From Prochlorococcus sp. AG-412-I05 (GTDB taxonomy: Bacteria; Cyanobacteriota; Cyanobacteriia; PCC-6307; Cyanobiaceae), in assembly GCA_003214855.1 (NCBI GenBank), contig QCLC01000006.1:1-64000 (forward strand): a stretch of 64,000 nucleotides of DNA, in the 5' to 3' direction. The translations under genes were made by a program, and so were the position numbers. Shown in pieces: positions 20,895 through 31,322 of the stretch. The notes below the pieces were generated by a model, which saw only the letters and a list, made by a program, of their open reading frames with translations, did not search any database and had not been told where the DNA came from. Within the stretch, counting starts at the first letter, position 1. Each line of letters starts with the position of its first letter.

Positions 20895-21176
20895 AACTTG
20901 TTTTTTGGTTTTCTGTGAGTCGACAACCAAAGCTAAGATTTAGGGATTATTCCCGGATTAGTTTATCCCAACTCCCGTCCTTATCAGTTGTATATTCTCT
21001 TGCCTTTGTTATTGCCATGTTCAGCATGGGATGAATATAACTTAGTTGGATTATTGCTACATCTTCGTGCCAATCGATAGATAGCTATTGTGGAATCAGA
21101 ACATTGAAAAATGGCAGAGATTTGTATTGTGGAGTGGCTTCTTTCCCCTGGCGATTGTTATTCTTTGTGCCCATGT

Positions 21177-22871
21177 TTAGGTGGCTCGTGGAGTAAGTTT
21201 TTGCAACATGCCATTTGCGACCTTGCGAGGGCTGAAGGTTCGCCTTAGCAGGCTCATTAAGGCCTTGATATCAGATGCGCTTAAACGCTCGTCTTTGATC
21301 AATGTCATCAGTAGACGACTACGCAAAGTGGATCCATCTGGGCCAAGCAGCAGTTTTAGGCCTGCTCCTGCTACAGGGATTAGTTCTGCATCTGGTGCTA
21401 CAGCGTCTTGGCTTATCACTTTCAGCAAACTTTCAATTCGCTCTAGGCGCAGGTGCCCATGATGATCAAAAATCACCTCCATCAGTTTCTCTCGCATCTC
21501 CATTGAGTCTCCTGCCAGTAGACGTTTTGCCACATATGGGTAGGCAATTGCGATGATCTTGAACTCTGGATCTAGCCTTAATGCAAGACCTTCTTGACTA
21601 ACAACAGCTCGGATGATCAAGGCAAATCTAGCCGGGACTCTGAAGGGGTAATCGAACATCAGTTCTGAGAAACGATCGGTGATTGCCTTGAAGTTGAATG
21701 ACTCTACTGATTCACCAAGAGAGCCACCAAGTACTTCTTCTAGTGCCGGTATGATTGCTGTTAGATCACTTTTTAGACTAAGGAAGCCCAGCTTTTGAAA
21801 GTCTTTGGCTAGCGCATTAAAATCGTTGTTGATTAGGTGAACTACTGCTCCAGTAAGAGTGAGACGATCGTCATCACTAATTGAATCCATCATGCCGAAA
21901 TCGCAGTAGGCAAGATGGCCCATCCTTTTACTTTGACCACTGAGGGCAAAAATGTTGCCTGGGTGAGGATCAGCATGGAAATAGCCGAACTCAAAAAGTT
22001 GTTGAAGACCGCTGATGACGGCCGTCCTGATCAGTGCTGTTGGATTAAGAAGTTGGGCTTTTAACTCCTTGCGGTCTCGTAGCTTCGTGCCCTCGATCCA
22101 GCTTGTGGTTAGTACACGGCGGGATGACAGCAATCGCTCCACTCTCGGGACCGTTACCGTAGGGTCTTTGGCGAAATGAGCCGCAAATCGTTCAGCATTG
22201 TTAGCTTCCTGTTCGTAATCAATCTCCTCAAACAGGCTGCGACCGAATTCATCAATAATGTTGCCTAGTCCAAAGCCCAGGTTGAGCGGGAGCACTGGTG
22301 CTGACAGCACGCCGAGCAGGCGGATGATGACGAGATCGCGGCGCAAGATGAACGCCAGTTGAGGACGTTGTACTTTCACGGCGACCCATTGATTGCCGTG
22401 TAGGCGAGCTTTGTAGACCTGGCCCAGGCTGGCTGCAGCAATTGGTTGGCTAGGAAACTCTTCAAAGAGTTGACTAGCTGGAGCCCCAAGATCTTCTGCC
22501 AACGTGGCGAGGGCCGTGGCATGGTTGAAGGCGGGCAAATTGTCTTGGAGGCTGGTGAGTTCCTCGAGCCATTCACGCTTGATTAGGTCTGGTCGGGTGG
22601 AAAGGGCTTGGCCCACCTTGATAAAACAAGGCCCGAGGTTGGTGAGGGTGATGAGCAGTTTTTTTGCGAGCCTTTTTTGTGCCTCTTCGTCGTTGTTAGA
22701 GCCCTGAGCCAGCACTCTCACCGCCAGTATGAGCAGTGAGGTGAGCACATGAATGAATCGAGGTATCCAAACCCAGGGCCTGGCTAGCAACCAGAGCAGA
22801 TCCTTATTCGCGTCGTAACGCATCGGGGCTTTGCGGGATGCTGAAGCGGACGATGGATTGGAGCTGTTCAA
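21177..22871 (-). CDS. ABC1/UbiB family atypical kinase
   Basis: KVGQALSTRPDLIKREWLEELTSLQDNLP, AAASLGQVYKARL, HADPHPGN. Confidence 0.93.
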   Translation of the reverse strand: MNSSNPSSASASRKAPMRYDANKDLLWLLARPWVWIPRFIHVLTSLLILAVRVLAQGSNNDEEAQKRLAKKLLITLTNLGPCFIKVGQALSTRPDLIKREWLEELTSLQDNLPAFNHATALATLAEDLGAPASQLFEEFPSQPIAAASLGQVYKARLHGNQWVAVKVQRPQLAFILRRDLVIIRLLGVLSAPVLPLNLGFGLGNIIDEFGRSLFEEIDYEQEANNAERFAAHFAKDPTVTVPRVERLLSSRRVLTTSWIEGTKLRDRKELKAQLLNPTALIRTAVISGLQQLFEFGYFHADPHPGNIFALSGQSKRMGHLAYCDFGMMDSISDDDRLTLTGAVVHLINNDFNALAKDFQKLGFLSLKSDLTAIIPALEEVLGGSLGESVESFNFKAITDRFSELMFDYPFRVPARFALIIRAVVSQEGLALRLDPEFKIIAIAYPYVAKRLLAGDSMEMREKLMEVIFDHHGHLRLERIESLLKVISQDAVAPDAELIPVAGAGLKLLLGPDGSTLRSRLLMTLIKDERLSASDIKALMSLLRRTFSPRKVANGMLQKLTPRAT

Positions 22872-22924
22872 CAGTCCGCCCGGGCACGTTGATCATCAGA
22901 CTTTAGAAACGGCGATTCACCTTC

Positions 22925-24325
22925 ATGGGCTTTCTTCCCCTGTTGACTCGCGACCGTGGTCGCAGCTTGCATCTCCCCGCTCATGGTCGTGGGGCTGGCT
23001 TGCCTGATGATCTGCGTGCAATGTTGCGCCATCGAGCTGGCATCTGGGATCTGCCGGAACTTCCGGAGTTGGGTGGGCCATTGATGCAGCAGGGGGCGGT
23101 GGCAGAGAGTCAAAGGCAGGCAGCGATTGCTATCGGGGCTGAGCGGGCTTGGTATGGCGTCAATGGCGCGACAGGCCTCTTGCAGGCTGCTCTCTTGGCA
23201 ATTGCAAGGCCTGGACAGGCTGTGTTGATGCCTCGCAATGTCCATCGCAGCCTCATTCAGGCTTGTGTTTTGGGCGATCTCACGCCTGTCTTGTTTGACC
23301 TGCCTTTCATGGTTGATCGGGGTCATGTGTTTCCCCCTGATGGACCTTGGTTGAAGGACGTTTTGAATGAACTTCCCATCGCTGGTGTTGAGATCGCTGC
23401 AGCTGTGTTGGTGCATCCCACTTATCAGGGCTATGCGACGGATCTCAAGCCCATGGTTGTTGAGCTTCATTCTCGGGGTTGGCCGGTATTAGTGGATGAG
23501 GCTCATGGTGCTCATTTCGCCAGTCGGGTGGATGCATCTTTACCTGATTCTGCGATCACAGCAGGTGCTGACTTAATCGTCCACTCATTGCACAAATCTG
23601 CTGCCGGTTTGACTCAGACGGCAGTGCTTTGGAGTCAAGGGGATCGCGTTGATCCAAAAGCTGTCGAGCGCAGTCTCGGCTGGTTGCAAACCACCAGTCC
23701 AAGCGCACTCTTGCTGGCTTCTTGTGAAGCGTCGCTGAGTGACTTGTGCAAGCCTGCCGGCTTGCACAAGCTGGGAACGCGCCTCAAGGATGCTCGCGAA
23801 TTGGCGGTTCAACTTCGTCAGTTGGGATTGCCTTTGCTTGAAAACCAGGATCCCTTGCGGCTGATTTTGCACACCGCTGCAGAGGGTATCAGCGGACTTG
23901 AAGCAGATGCTTGGCTGATGGCCAGGGGGCTGGTGGGCGAACTTCCAGAACCAGGCTGCCTAACGTTTTGTCTTGGCTTGGCGCCCCAGCGTGGATTGGT
24001 CAGGCTGATGCATCGTCGCTGGCGGGGACTCCTTGCGGCCCAAGGTAAGGGCCTACCCTTGCCAGTCTTTACGCCCCCGCCACTGCCGCGCATTACAGCA
24101 CCAGCAATGGCTTGTGGCTTGGCTTGGCGCGCTCAAAGTCGGAGAGTGTCGATTGCTGATGCGGTAGGGAGAGTCGCGGCGGAGTTAATCTGTCCCTATC
24201 CTCCAGGGATTCCCTTGCTAGTGCCGGGTGAGAAGCTGGATCACAGACGTGTGGACTGGCTTTTAGAGCAGCAGAACCTTTGGCCCGAGCAGATCGCTGG
24301 TACGGTAAAAGTTCTGGCCTTGTAA
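22925..24325 (+). CDS. Orn/Lys/Arg decarboxylase family protein (PLP)
   Basis: LHLPAHGRGAGLP, PGQAVLMPRNVHRSLIQACVLGDL, VLVDEAHGAHF, HSLHKSAAGLTQTA. Confidence 0.9.
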   Translation: MGFLPLLTRDRGRSLHLPAHGRGAGLPDDLRAMLRHRAGIWDLPELPELGGPLMQQGAVAESQRQAAIAIGAERAWYGVNGATGLLQAALLAIARPGQAVLMPRNVHRSLIQACVLGDLTPVLFDLPFMVDRGHVFPPDGPWLKDVLNELPIAGVEIAAAVLVHPTYQGYATDLKPMVVELHSRGWPVLVDEAHGAHFASRVDASLPDSAITAGADLIVHSLHKSAAGLTQTAVLWSQGDRVDPKAVERSLGWLQTTSPSALLLASCEASLSDLCKPAGLHKLGTRLKDARELAVQLRQLGLPLLENQDPLRLILHTAAEGISGLEADAWLMARGLVGELPEPGCLTFCLGLAPQRGLVRLMHRRWRGLLAAQGKGLPLPVFTPPPLPRITAPAMACGLAWRAQSRRVSIADAVGRVAAELICPYPPGIPLLVPGEKLDHRRVDWLLEQQNLWPEQIAGTVKVLAL

Positions 24326-24338
24326 GACCATCAATGGT

Positions 24339-25259
24339 GTGGGCGTGAGAGCAGAGGCCTTTCGATGGAGATTGGTTGCAGCCGGATCTTCCAGCCAGCG
24401 GATTAGCAGTGGTCTGGCTGCCGGAGCTTTCGGTTTGGTGGTGGTTGCTTTAGGGGGTTGGTGGTTCACGGTTGGTTTGGGTGTGATCGTGCACCTTGCT
24501 TTGCTTGAGTTTTTTCGCATGGCGAAGTTCACCGGAATCAGGCCGGCGACGAAAACGACTCTTGTGGCCTGTCAGTTGTTGCTGATCAGTACACAGTGGG
24601 GTGTGGTTGGAGGGTTGCCATCTGATCTTGCTGCAGCAGTGCTGCCTCTCTCTGGTGCCGCCATTTGCGGCTGGTTGTTGCTTCAGCCGATCACCGGCTC
24701 CATTGCCGATATCGCCGCCTCGATCTTTGGGTTGTTTTACTTGGGGTTTTTACCCAGTCATTGGTTGCGATTGCGTAATTTAAGTGCTATCGATCTTGCT
24801 CCTGGGCTGGGTCAGCTTCCTGGCTGGTGTGCAGGCTGGTTGACTTCTGGGATGGCGATCACTTTGGTGGCTTGCCTGATGATCGTCGCTAGTGATATTG
24901 GCTCTTATGAATTGGGACGTCGTTTTGGACGCCTACCTTTATCGTCTATTTCGCCTGGCAAGACTGTGGAAGGTGCTGTCGGAGGCCTGTTTTGCGCAAT
25001 GACTATAGGGGCAGTTGCCGGTGAGCTTTTGGCTTGGCCATTGGGGTTTTTGCTGGGCGTGCTGCTTGGAGTTTTGGTTGCATTATTTGCGCTGGTTGGA
25101 GACTTGATCGAGTCGATGATGAAACGAGATGCGGGTCTTAAGGATTCTGGTGATGCGCTGCCTGGTCATGGCGGCATCCTTGATCGCATTGATAGCTATC
25201 TCTTCACTCCTGCAGTGGTGTATTACGCAGTAACGCTGATCCTGCCTGTCATGAGTTAA
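24339..25259 (+). CDS. cdsA: Phosphatidate cytidylyltransferase
   Basis: C-terminal signature GDLIESMMKRDAGLKDSGDALPGHGGILDRIDSYLFTPAVVYY; multiple TM. Confidence 0.94.
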   Translation: MGVRAEAFRWRLVAAGSSSQRISSGLAAGAFGLVVVALGGWWFTVGLGVIVHLALLEFFRMAKFTGIRPATKTTLVACQLLLISTQWGVVGGLPSDLAAAVLPLSGAAICGWLLLQPITGSIADIAASIFGLFYLGFLPSHWLRLRNLSAIDLAPGLGQLPGWCAGWLTSGMAITLVACLMIVASDIGSYELGRRFGRLPLSSISPGKTVEGAVGGLFCAMTIGAVAGELLAWPLGFLLGVLLGVLVALFALVGDLIESMMKRDAGLKDSGDALPGHGGILDRIDSYLFTPAVVYYAVTLILPVMS

Positions 25260-25264
25260 TGCGA

Positions 25265-25909
25265 TCAGGGTGTTACTGATGCGCGACCCTTAAGGTGAAG
25301 TTGTCCACCGTTCAGAATGGCTTCTTCAATGTGAATAGCAGGGTCCATGGGTAGTGAAGCTTCTAAATCCACATCCTGGTGTCTAATCAGCACGGTTCCT
25401 TGATCCGCTCTGATTAGAAAACGTCGTCTTGCCGGTTCTTGTTGACCAATTACTGGAGCCTGTAATTCCAAGGTGTCGTTGTTGATTTGAAGTCCTCCAA
25501 GAGGCGTTATGCCAATGAGCTCTTCTGCTAGCCAATCGCCAAGCCATCTCCATGGATCTGATAGCAGGACTTGATTGAGGTCTTTGTCCGTGATTGATAC
25601 AGTTCCCTGAAGATCGAAGCTTTGCTCGAGAGTCACAGCCTGGGCTGATTTGCCTAGGTTCATGTTCAGCCTGAGGGGGCCGCTTTTTAATTCGGCGTAA
25701 TGCAATGGCAGGCCTTGAAAGATCACCTCCTTGGCCATGAGACTGACTCCTGAAAGACGACCTCTCAACAGCTCCAGAGCAGATCCGTGCAGTTCCAGCT
25801 TCAGTTCACCAACGGCATCGCATTGTCGGCGGACCCAAATCTTGAGACCATTTGCGAGGAGTTGCAGTAAAGGGCCGCTACTGGTGGTGGTGGATGAAGG
25901 ATCTCCCAT
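25265..25909 (-). CDS. DUF2993 (LmeA-like) protein
   Basis: Family-like sequence LELHGSALELLRGRLSGVSLMAKEVIFQGLPLHYAELKSGPLRLNM. Confidence 0.72.
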   Translation of the reverse strand: MGDPSSTTTSSGPLLQLLANGLKIWVRRQCDAVGELKLELHGSALELLRGRLSGVSLMAKEVIFQGLPLHYAELKSGPLRLNMNLGKSAQAVTLEQSFDLQGTVSITDKDLNQVLLSDPWRWLGDWLAEELIGITPLGGLQINNDTLELQAPVIGQQEPARRRFLIRADQGTVLIRHQDVDLEASLPMDPAIHIEEAILNGGQLHLKGRASVTP

Positions 25910-25911
25910 GG

Positions 25912-26829
25912 CTAGGACAAAGCTTGAAGCCAGCGTTGGGCGACAATCTTGGGATGGTCGAGATGTGGTAAATGGCCGCAGTTGTCAAGTTCTTCCACTT
26001 GAGACCCCAGCAGGGTGAGGGCTTCCCTTCTCTGGGGTCCATTTAGAATACGGTCGTTGGCACCCCAGATCACATGAAGTGGTTGCTGGGGTAGCGGTGT
26101 TCCGCAATTGGCGATCCCTCCACTGCGGGCAAAGGCAGCTAGTGATCTCCTCCAGCCTGATACCTGTAGATGAAGGGAAGCGATTTGTTCCTCAGCATCT
26201 CCGACAGAGTTTTTGGGATCAGCGAAGGCTTGGCGGCAGATGCTGCGTCGCACGGCCGGTTGACTAAGGATCCATGCGCCCAGTTGATCTAGGCCTGGAG
26301 GGATAGGTTTTGGCCGTCCTGTTAATCCTGCAGGCGAAAGTAAGAGCAAGCGGTTGATTTGTTTTGGATGACGTCGAGCAAGCTCCATGGCAATAGCACC
26401 TCCCATTGATGCTCCGATGACTCCCACTGGAGAATTAGAGGGCAGATGGGCTAGCAGTTCATCGAGATGACGGATGAGCGCCTCTTGTCCATAGTCAGCT
26501 TCAGGGGGACGGGGAGTGAAGCCAAAACCATACAAATCCGGAATCACAAGCTGATGGTGAGGGCTTAATAACGGAGCTAGGCGTCGGAATTCAAGGAAGC
26601 TGCTATCAAACCCATGCAGCAGCAGCACTGGAGCCCCCTCGCCAGTGATGGCTACTGGGTAGGACTCAGGCTCTGCGGTCGAGCATGGGACAAGCCCCGG
26701 TAAAGACCACCACTGAACTTGATTGGCCAGGTCACGCGCTAATGGATCCAGAAGTTGTGGTGTGAGCTGACGTAAAAGGGTTTCTGACGAGGCGATTGTT
26801 TGGGCTGCCATTCCAGTTTTGAGGTTCAA
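25912..26829 (-). CDS. Alpha/beta hydrolase
   Basis: VLLLHGFDSSFLEFRRLAPLL, VIGASMGGAIAMELARR, NCGHLPHLDHP. Confidence 0.9.
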   Translation of the reverse strand: MNLKTGMAAQTIASSETLLRQLTPQLLDPLARDLANQVQWWSLPGLVPCSTAEPESYPVAITGEGAPVLLLHGFDSSFLEFRRLAPLLSPHHQLVIPDLYGFGFTPRPPEADYGQEALIRHLDELLAHLPSNSPVGVIGASMGGAIAMELARRHPKQINRLLLLSPAGLTGRPKPIPPGLDQLGAWILSQPAVRRSICRQAFADPKNSVGDAEEQIASLHLQVSGWRRSLAAFARSGGIANCGTPLPQQPLHVIWGANDRILNGPQRREALTLLGSQVEELDNCGHLPHLDHPKIVAQRWLQALS

Positions 26830-27986
26830 GAGGCTGCCATTCGCTTGGTGATTGTGGATTCGACGGGGACCGGGCCATTGTCGCTAGCGCCGAGGAGTGC
26901 TTCGAGTAGGGCGCTGGAATTGACGGGAAACGGCAGCTGGTATAGGTCAGAGCCTTTTTGACAGGCGAATTGGCAGACCTCATGCAGCTCGTGAAAACTC
27001 AAATTCGATAGGCCCAGATCCTTAAGATTTACAGGCAGATCAAGTCCTTTGAGGAATGGAATCAGCTGTCGCCTTGCTTGTCCGGCCAGTTGATGGCCTC
27101 CAATAATCTCCTCAAGACGCAACTGTACGAGAATCCCGTAACCCACCTTTTCTCCATGAAGGACCTCATGGCAATCTTTTAATTGCGTGAGTGCGTTGTG
27201 CACCGCATGGGCAGCGGCAGTACGGCAGCGAGCACCGCCAATCCCTCCGATCAGCCCTGCAGTTAGTGCGCAGGCTTCGGCAACCCTGATCCAGGCCAGG
27301 CTGTTTTGATCTTTCAGCGCTTCAGGCCCATCAAGCAGCAGCTGATCGCGCAAGACCCTTGCCATCTGCACAGCTTGTTGAATTAAGCCATCGTTGCTGG
27401 AGCCATTGCTGACAGACGCTTCGTACCATTTGGCGATTGCATCTGCGATGCCGCTTGCGAGAGTCCGGGGAGGAGCCTGACGCACGAGACCATGATCAAA
27501 GATCATCAGATGTGGACATCGAGCCAGAACTTGATCGCGTTGAAAAGCACCTGCTGGTGAATAGATATTGGCGAGGGCGGTCCAACCGGCACAGGTGGCT
27601 GCACTCAATGGAACTGTGATGCATGGGATGCTTAACCGATGGGCCAAAAGCTTCCCGGCATCTAGCACCTTGCCCCCACCTGCGGCAATCACACCGTCGC
27701 AGGAGTTGTCCAAGGCAAGAGCATTGATCCGCTTGAGATCAATCTCGCAGCAATCGTGCTTGAGCTCAGCAGAAATTGTGTTGAGTCCAAGGTCCTTGAG
27801 GTTGTTGAGTAATCCCTGGCGTAACTCAGCCGTGGCGATGCTGCGTCCAAGAAGTAAAGGTGAGCGGCAAATCGAGGTAATGAGTTGATGGCTTTCTTCC
27901 CACGCCCTTTCTCCCCTAACAACCTTTGCGGGGGCGATGGAGTGAGAGCAGTGAGAGACCTCCTCAGGCAAATTGTTTTTGTTCAT
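26826..27986 (-). CDS. Iron-containing/glycerol dehydrogenase-like protein (GldA family)
   Basis: GVIAAGGGKVLDAGKLLAHRLSIPCITVPLSAATCAGWT; start set at 27986 because the longer ORF would overlap clpC. Confidence 0.82.
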   Translation of the reverse strand: MNKNNLPEEVSHCSHSIAPAKVVRGERAWEESHQLITSICRSPLLLGRSIATAELRQGLLNNLKDLGLNTISAELKHDCCEIDLKRINALALDNSCDGVIAAGGGKVLDAGKLLAHRLSIPCITVPLSAATCAGWTALANIYSPAGAFQRDQVLARCPHLMIFDHGLVRQAPPRTLASGIADAIAKWYEASVSNGSSNDGLIQQAVQMARVLRDQLLLDGPEALKDQNSLAWIRVAEACALTAGLIGGIGGARCRTAAAHAVHNALTQLKDCHEVLHGEKVGYGILVQLRLEEIIGGHQLAGQARRQLIPFLKGLDLPVNLKDLGLSNLSFHELHEVCQFACQKGSDLYQLPFPVNSSALLEALLGASDNGPVPVESTITKRMAAS

Positions 27987-28002
27987 TGATGTAGGAGAGG
28001 TG

Positions 28003-30594
28003 TCAGACGCCTGCTCCAGCGAGTTCCGGTGCGGCAGTAGTTTTGCTGACATGGCGTACAACGATTTGCTTGTTGTCATCGACATCCATCTCGGCAGCAT
28101 CACCGTCCTTGATGCGGCCAGTAAGCACTTCCTCGGCAAGACTGTCTTCCATGAGTCGCATGACAGCCCTTCGTAGCGGCCTCGCTCCATAAGAGGGGTT
28201 GTATCCCTCTTCCACGAGTCGTTCTTTGAATGCATCTGAAACAGTGAGAGTGATCCCTTTGTCTTGCATGCGAGAGAACACTTCTTGAAGCATGATCTCA
28301 GCGATTTCTTTCACCTCATCTCTACTGAGTTGGCGGAAGACGATAATTTCATCGAGACGGTTCAGAAATTCAGGGCGGAAGTATTGTTTTAGTTCTTCGT
28401 TGACAAGGGATTTGATTCGATTGTATTGACTGTCTTCTGCGTTTTCACCTGAGAATTCGAAGCCAAGTCCTCCGCCTCCTTTCTCAATCACTTTTGAACC
28501 GATATTCGAAGTCATAATGATCAAGGTATTCTTGAAGTCCACTGTTCTTCCTTTGGAGTCAGTTAGTCGACCATCTTCCAATAATTGAAGCAGCAGGTTA
28601 AAAACATCTGGGTGTGCCTTCTCAATTTCGTCGAAGAGCACAACGGTATAAGGTCTGCGACGAACAGCTTCGGTGAGTTGTCCCCCTTCGTTGAACCCCA
28701 CATAGCCAGGAGGTGATCCGATCAGCTTGCTGACCGTATGTCGCTCCATGAATTCGGACATGTCTAGTCGGATCATGGCTTCTTCGCTACCAAAGAAGTA
28801 GGTGGCGAGAGCTTTGGTTAGTTCGGTTTTGCCGACCCCCGTAGGGCCTGAAAAGATGAAACTGGCAATGGGGCGATTGGGGTTTTTGAGGCCCACCCTG
28901 GCTCGACGGATGGCTTTCGAGACTGCTTTGACGGCTTCATCTTGGCCAATCAGCCTCTGGTGGAGGGTTTCCTCCATGTTTAGGAGCTTCACTGATTCGC
29001 TTTCGGTGAGCTTTTGTACAGGTACTCCGGTCCAAGCCGCCACGATGTTGGCAATATCTTCTTCTCTCACCAGTGGTGTGGTGAGATGAGGAATTAATGC
29101 AGCTGTTGTGTCTTTTTCAGGTTGAGGCGTTGACGTCTCATCGCTGGAACGAACAGCATTTTCCGCCTCAGCGGGGGGCGATTCCTCACTATCTTGGCGA
29201 CTGCTTTGAAGCAGAGTGCGGATCTTTTCTCTTAGCTCAACTTCTTTTTCTCGTAATTCCCCGGCTTTGGCGAAGTCCTGATCACGAACGGCATCTTCTT
29301 TTTCCTTTTGAACCTTGCGTAATTCTTTGTCAACCTCTTTTGCCGCAGGGGGAAGTTTGGAGTTAAGCAGACGCACACGGCTGCCAGCTTCATCGATTAA
29401 GTCGATGGCCTTGTCAGGCAGGAAGCGGTCAGAGATATAGCGATCGCCTAGGTTTGCGGCGGCATCTAGGGCTTCGTCTGTGATTTTTAGGCGGTGATGC
29501 TGTTCGTAGCGCTCCCTTAATCCTTGCAGGATCTCAATGGTTTCAGCGATCGATGGCTCGCCAACCATGACCGGTTGAAATCGGCGTTCTAGGGCAGCAT
29601 CCCGTTCGATGTGTTTTCGATATTCGTCAAGAGTGGTGGCACCAATGCACTGCAGTTCTCCTCTAGCTAACGCTGGTTTGAGAATGTTGGCGGCATCGAT
29701 GGCACCTTCTGCAGCGCCTGCTCCAATCAGTGTGTGCACTTCATCGATGACCAGGATCACGTTGCCTGCGGCTTTGATCTCTTCCATGATCTTTTTGAGC
29801 CGTTCTTCGAACTCTCCCCGGTATTTGGTTCCAGCAACTAGCAGGCCGATGTCGAGGGTTAGAACCCTCTTTTCTTCAAGGATGTCGGGAATATCTCCCT
29901 GTTGGATGCGTTGAGCGAGGCCTTCAGCAATTGCTGTTTTCCCAACTCCAGGCTCTCCAATCAGTACAGGGTTGTTCTTTGTGCGTCTTCCGAGGATCTG
30001 AATAACACGATCGATTTCATTTTGTCGCCCGACAACAGGATCAAGCTTGGATTCATTGGCTAGCTGGGTCAGGTTGCTGCCGAATTCATCAAGTGTGGCT
30101 GTCTTCGTTGAGCCTTTGCCTCCACCTCCGCCTGCAGTGACCTCGGCGGTTTCTCCGAGCATGCGGATTACTTGGGTGCGCACCTTTGCCAGGTCTACAC
30201 CAAGGTTTTCGAGTACTCGAGCTGCTACACCCTCACCTTCTCGGATGAGACCAAGCAGTAAATGTTCTGTACCGATGTAATTGTGGCCAAGTTGTCGGGC
30301 TTCTTCTAGAGAGAGTTCCAGTACGCGCTTTGCTCTGGGTGTGAAGGGGATTTCTACGGCGACAAAGCCTGAGCCACGGCCAATGATCTTTTCAACTTCA
30401 ACGCGGGCATCTTTAAGGTTCACGCTCATTGACTTGAGAACCTTCGCTGCCACACCTGTGCCCTCACCGATCAATCCCAAAAGAATCTGCTCGGTGCCCA
30501 CGAAATTATGACCAAGGCGCCGGGCCTCTTCCTGGGCCAGCATGATCACCTTGATGGCCTTCTCGGTAAACCGCTCGAACATGGTCCGGGGCAC
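28003..30594 (-). CDS. clpC: ATP-dependent Clp protease ATPase subunit ClpC
   Basis: [41 protein letters not shown], two AAA modules ([30 protein letters not shown]), UVR motif. Confidence 0.96.
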   Translation of the reverse strand: MPRTMFERFTEKAIKVIMLAQEEARRLGHNFVGTEQILLGLIGEGTGVAAKVLKSMSVNLKDARVEVEKIIGRGSGFVAVEIPFTPRAKRVLELSLEEARQLGHNYIGTEHLLLGLIREGEGVAARVLENLGVDLAKVRTQVIRMLGETAEVTAGGGGGKGSTKTATLDEFGSNLTQLANESKLDPVVGRQNEIDRVIQILGRRTKNNPVLIGEPGVGKTAIAEGLAQRIQQGDIPDILEEKRVLTLDIGLLVAGTKYRGEFEERLKKIMEEIKAAGNVILVIDEVHTLIGAGAAEGAIDAANILKPALARGELQCIGATTLDEYRKHIERDAALERRFQPVMVGEPSIAETIEILQGLRERYEQHHRLKITDEALDAAANLGDRYISDRFLPDKAIDLIDEAGSRVRLLNSKLPPAAKEVDKELRKVQKEKEDAVRDQDFAKAGELREKEVELREKIRTLLQSSRQDSEESPPAEAENAVRSSDETSTPQPEKDTTAALIPHLTTPLVREEDIANIVAAWTGVPVQKLTESESVKLLNMEETLHQRLIGQDEAVKAVSKAIRRARVGLKNPNRPIASFIFSGPTGVGKTELTKALATYFFGSEEAMIRLDMSEFMERHTVSKLIGSPPGYVGFNEGGQLTEAVRRRPYTVVLFDEIEKAHPDVFNLLLQLLEDGRLTDSKGRTVDFKNTLIIMTSNIGSKVIEKGGGGLGFEFSGENAEDSQYNRIKSLVNEELKQYFRPEFLNRLDEIIVFRQLSRDEVKEIAEIMLQEVFSRMQDKGITLTVSDAFKERLVEEGYNPSYGARPLRRAVMRLMEDSLAEEVLTGRIKDGDAAEMDVDDNKQIVVRHVSKTTAAPELAGAGV

Positions 30595-30757
30595 GTGAAT
30601 CTATCTCTAACTTATCAGGGTTGGTGTTGGAATGTGAGCTGTTGGATTATTTGTCCTAGTCCCTTTACTGCAAGGGAGTTAGTGGTTTCAATAGTAACAA
30701 CAAAGTAGCTAAGATGTTTGTCTTCGTTGTATTTTTCGGACGGTAATCCGTACTTAT

Positions 30758-31243
30758 TCAAATCTTTTGTCTTGGCTCAGCCTTCTTCTCTAAGCTTCGC
30801 CATTGAATCAGAGCATCTTGGCCGTTGCTGTAATAGTGATGACGACATCCTGCTGTCTTGAATCCGCAACTTTCATAAAGCCCTCTGGCCGCCGAATTGT
30901 TTCTGGCAACTTCGAGTGTGGCGTGGATGGCTCCAGTTCGTTGCCCTTGCTCGAGCAACTTTGATAACAGCAGTCGGGCTAGGCCCTGTCTGCGATGTCG
31001 AGGATGAACGCCTATTGCGGTGAGATGAAGTTCGTCTACTACTAGCCAGCCACAGGCCAAAGCAAGCAGTGTTGAAGACTTCAGCACTCCCATGCAGAGA
31101 CTGCGGGAATCGATCAATTCCTGAATCCATTGCTGTTTGCTCCAGAGTCCATTGAGCGCGAGTTGATTCAGCTCCATGCACGCATTGATCTGTTCCGGCC
31201 TTAAATGGATGATTTCCATTGCTTGGATGTCGTGCTTCAACAT
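30758..31243 (-). CDS. rimI: GNAT N-acetyltransferase, RimI-like
   Basis: LTAIGVHPRHRRQGLARLLLSKLLEQ...NNSAARGLYESCGFKTAG. Confidence 0.85.
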   Translation of the reverse strand: MLKHDIQAMEIIHLRPEQINACMELNQLALNGLWSKQQWIQELIDSRSLCMGVLKSSTLLALACGWLVVDELHLTAIGVHPRHRRQGLARLLLSKLLEQGQRTGAIHATLEVARNNSAARGLYESCGFKTAGCRHHYYSNGQDALIQWRSLEKKAEPRQKI

Positions 31244-31322
31244 GCCTAACCCCGCCTAACCCCCTCCTTGGGGGGATTGATCCCTACATTGATCCCTCTA
31301 ACTAATTTCCTCGTCCATCGCC

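Noticed and set aside
26826-28235. Long version (469 aa) of the dehydrogenase ORF
   Set aside because: The extra N-terminus lies inside clpC and reads as noise; ATG at 27986 gives a standard family N-terminus
28802-30708. Series of plus-strand ORFs opposite clpC
   Set aside because: Antisense to an unambiguous clpC; Ser/Arg/Pro-rich shadow translations with no domain-like motifs
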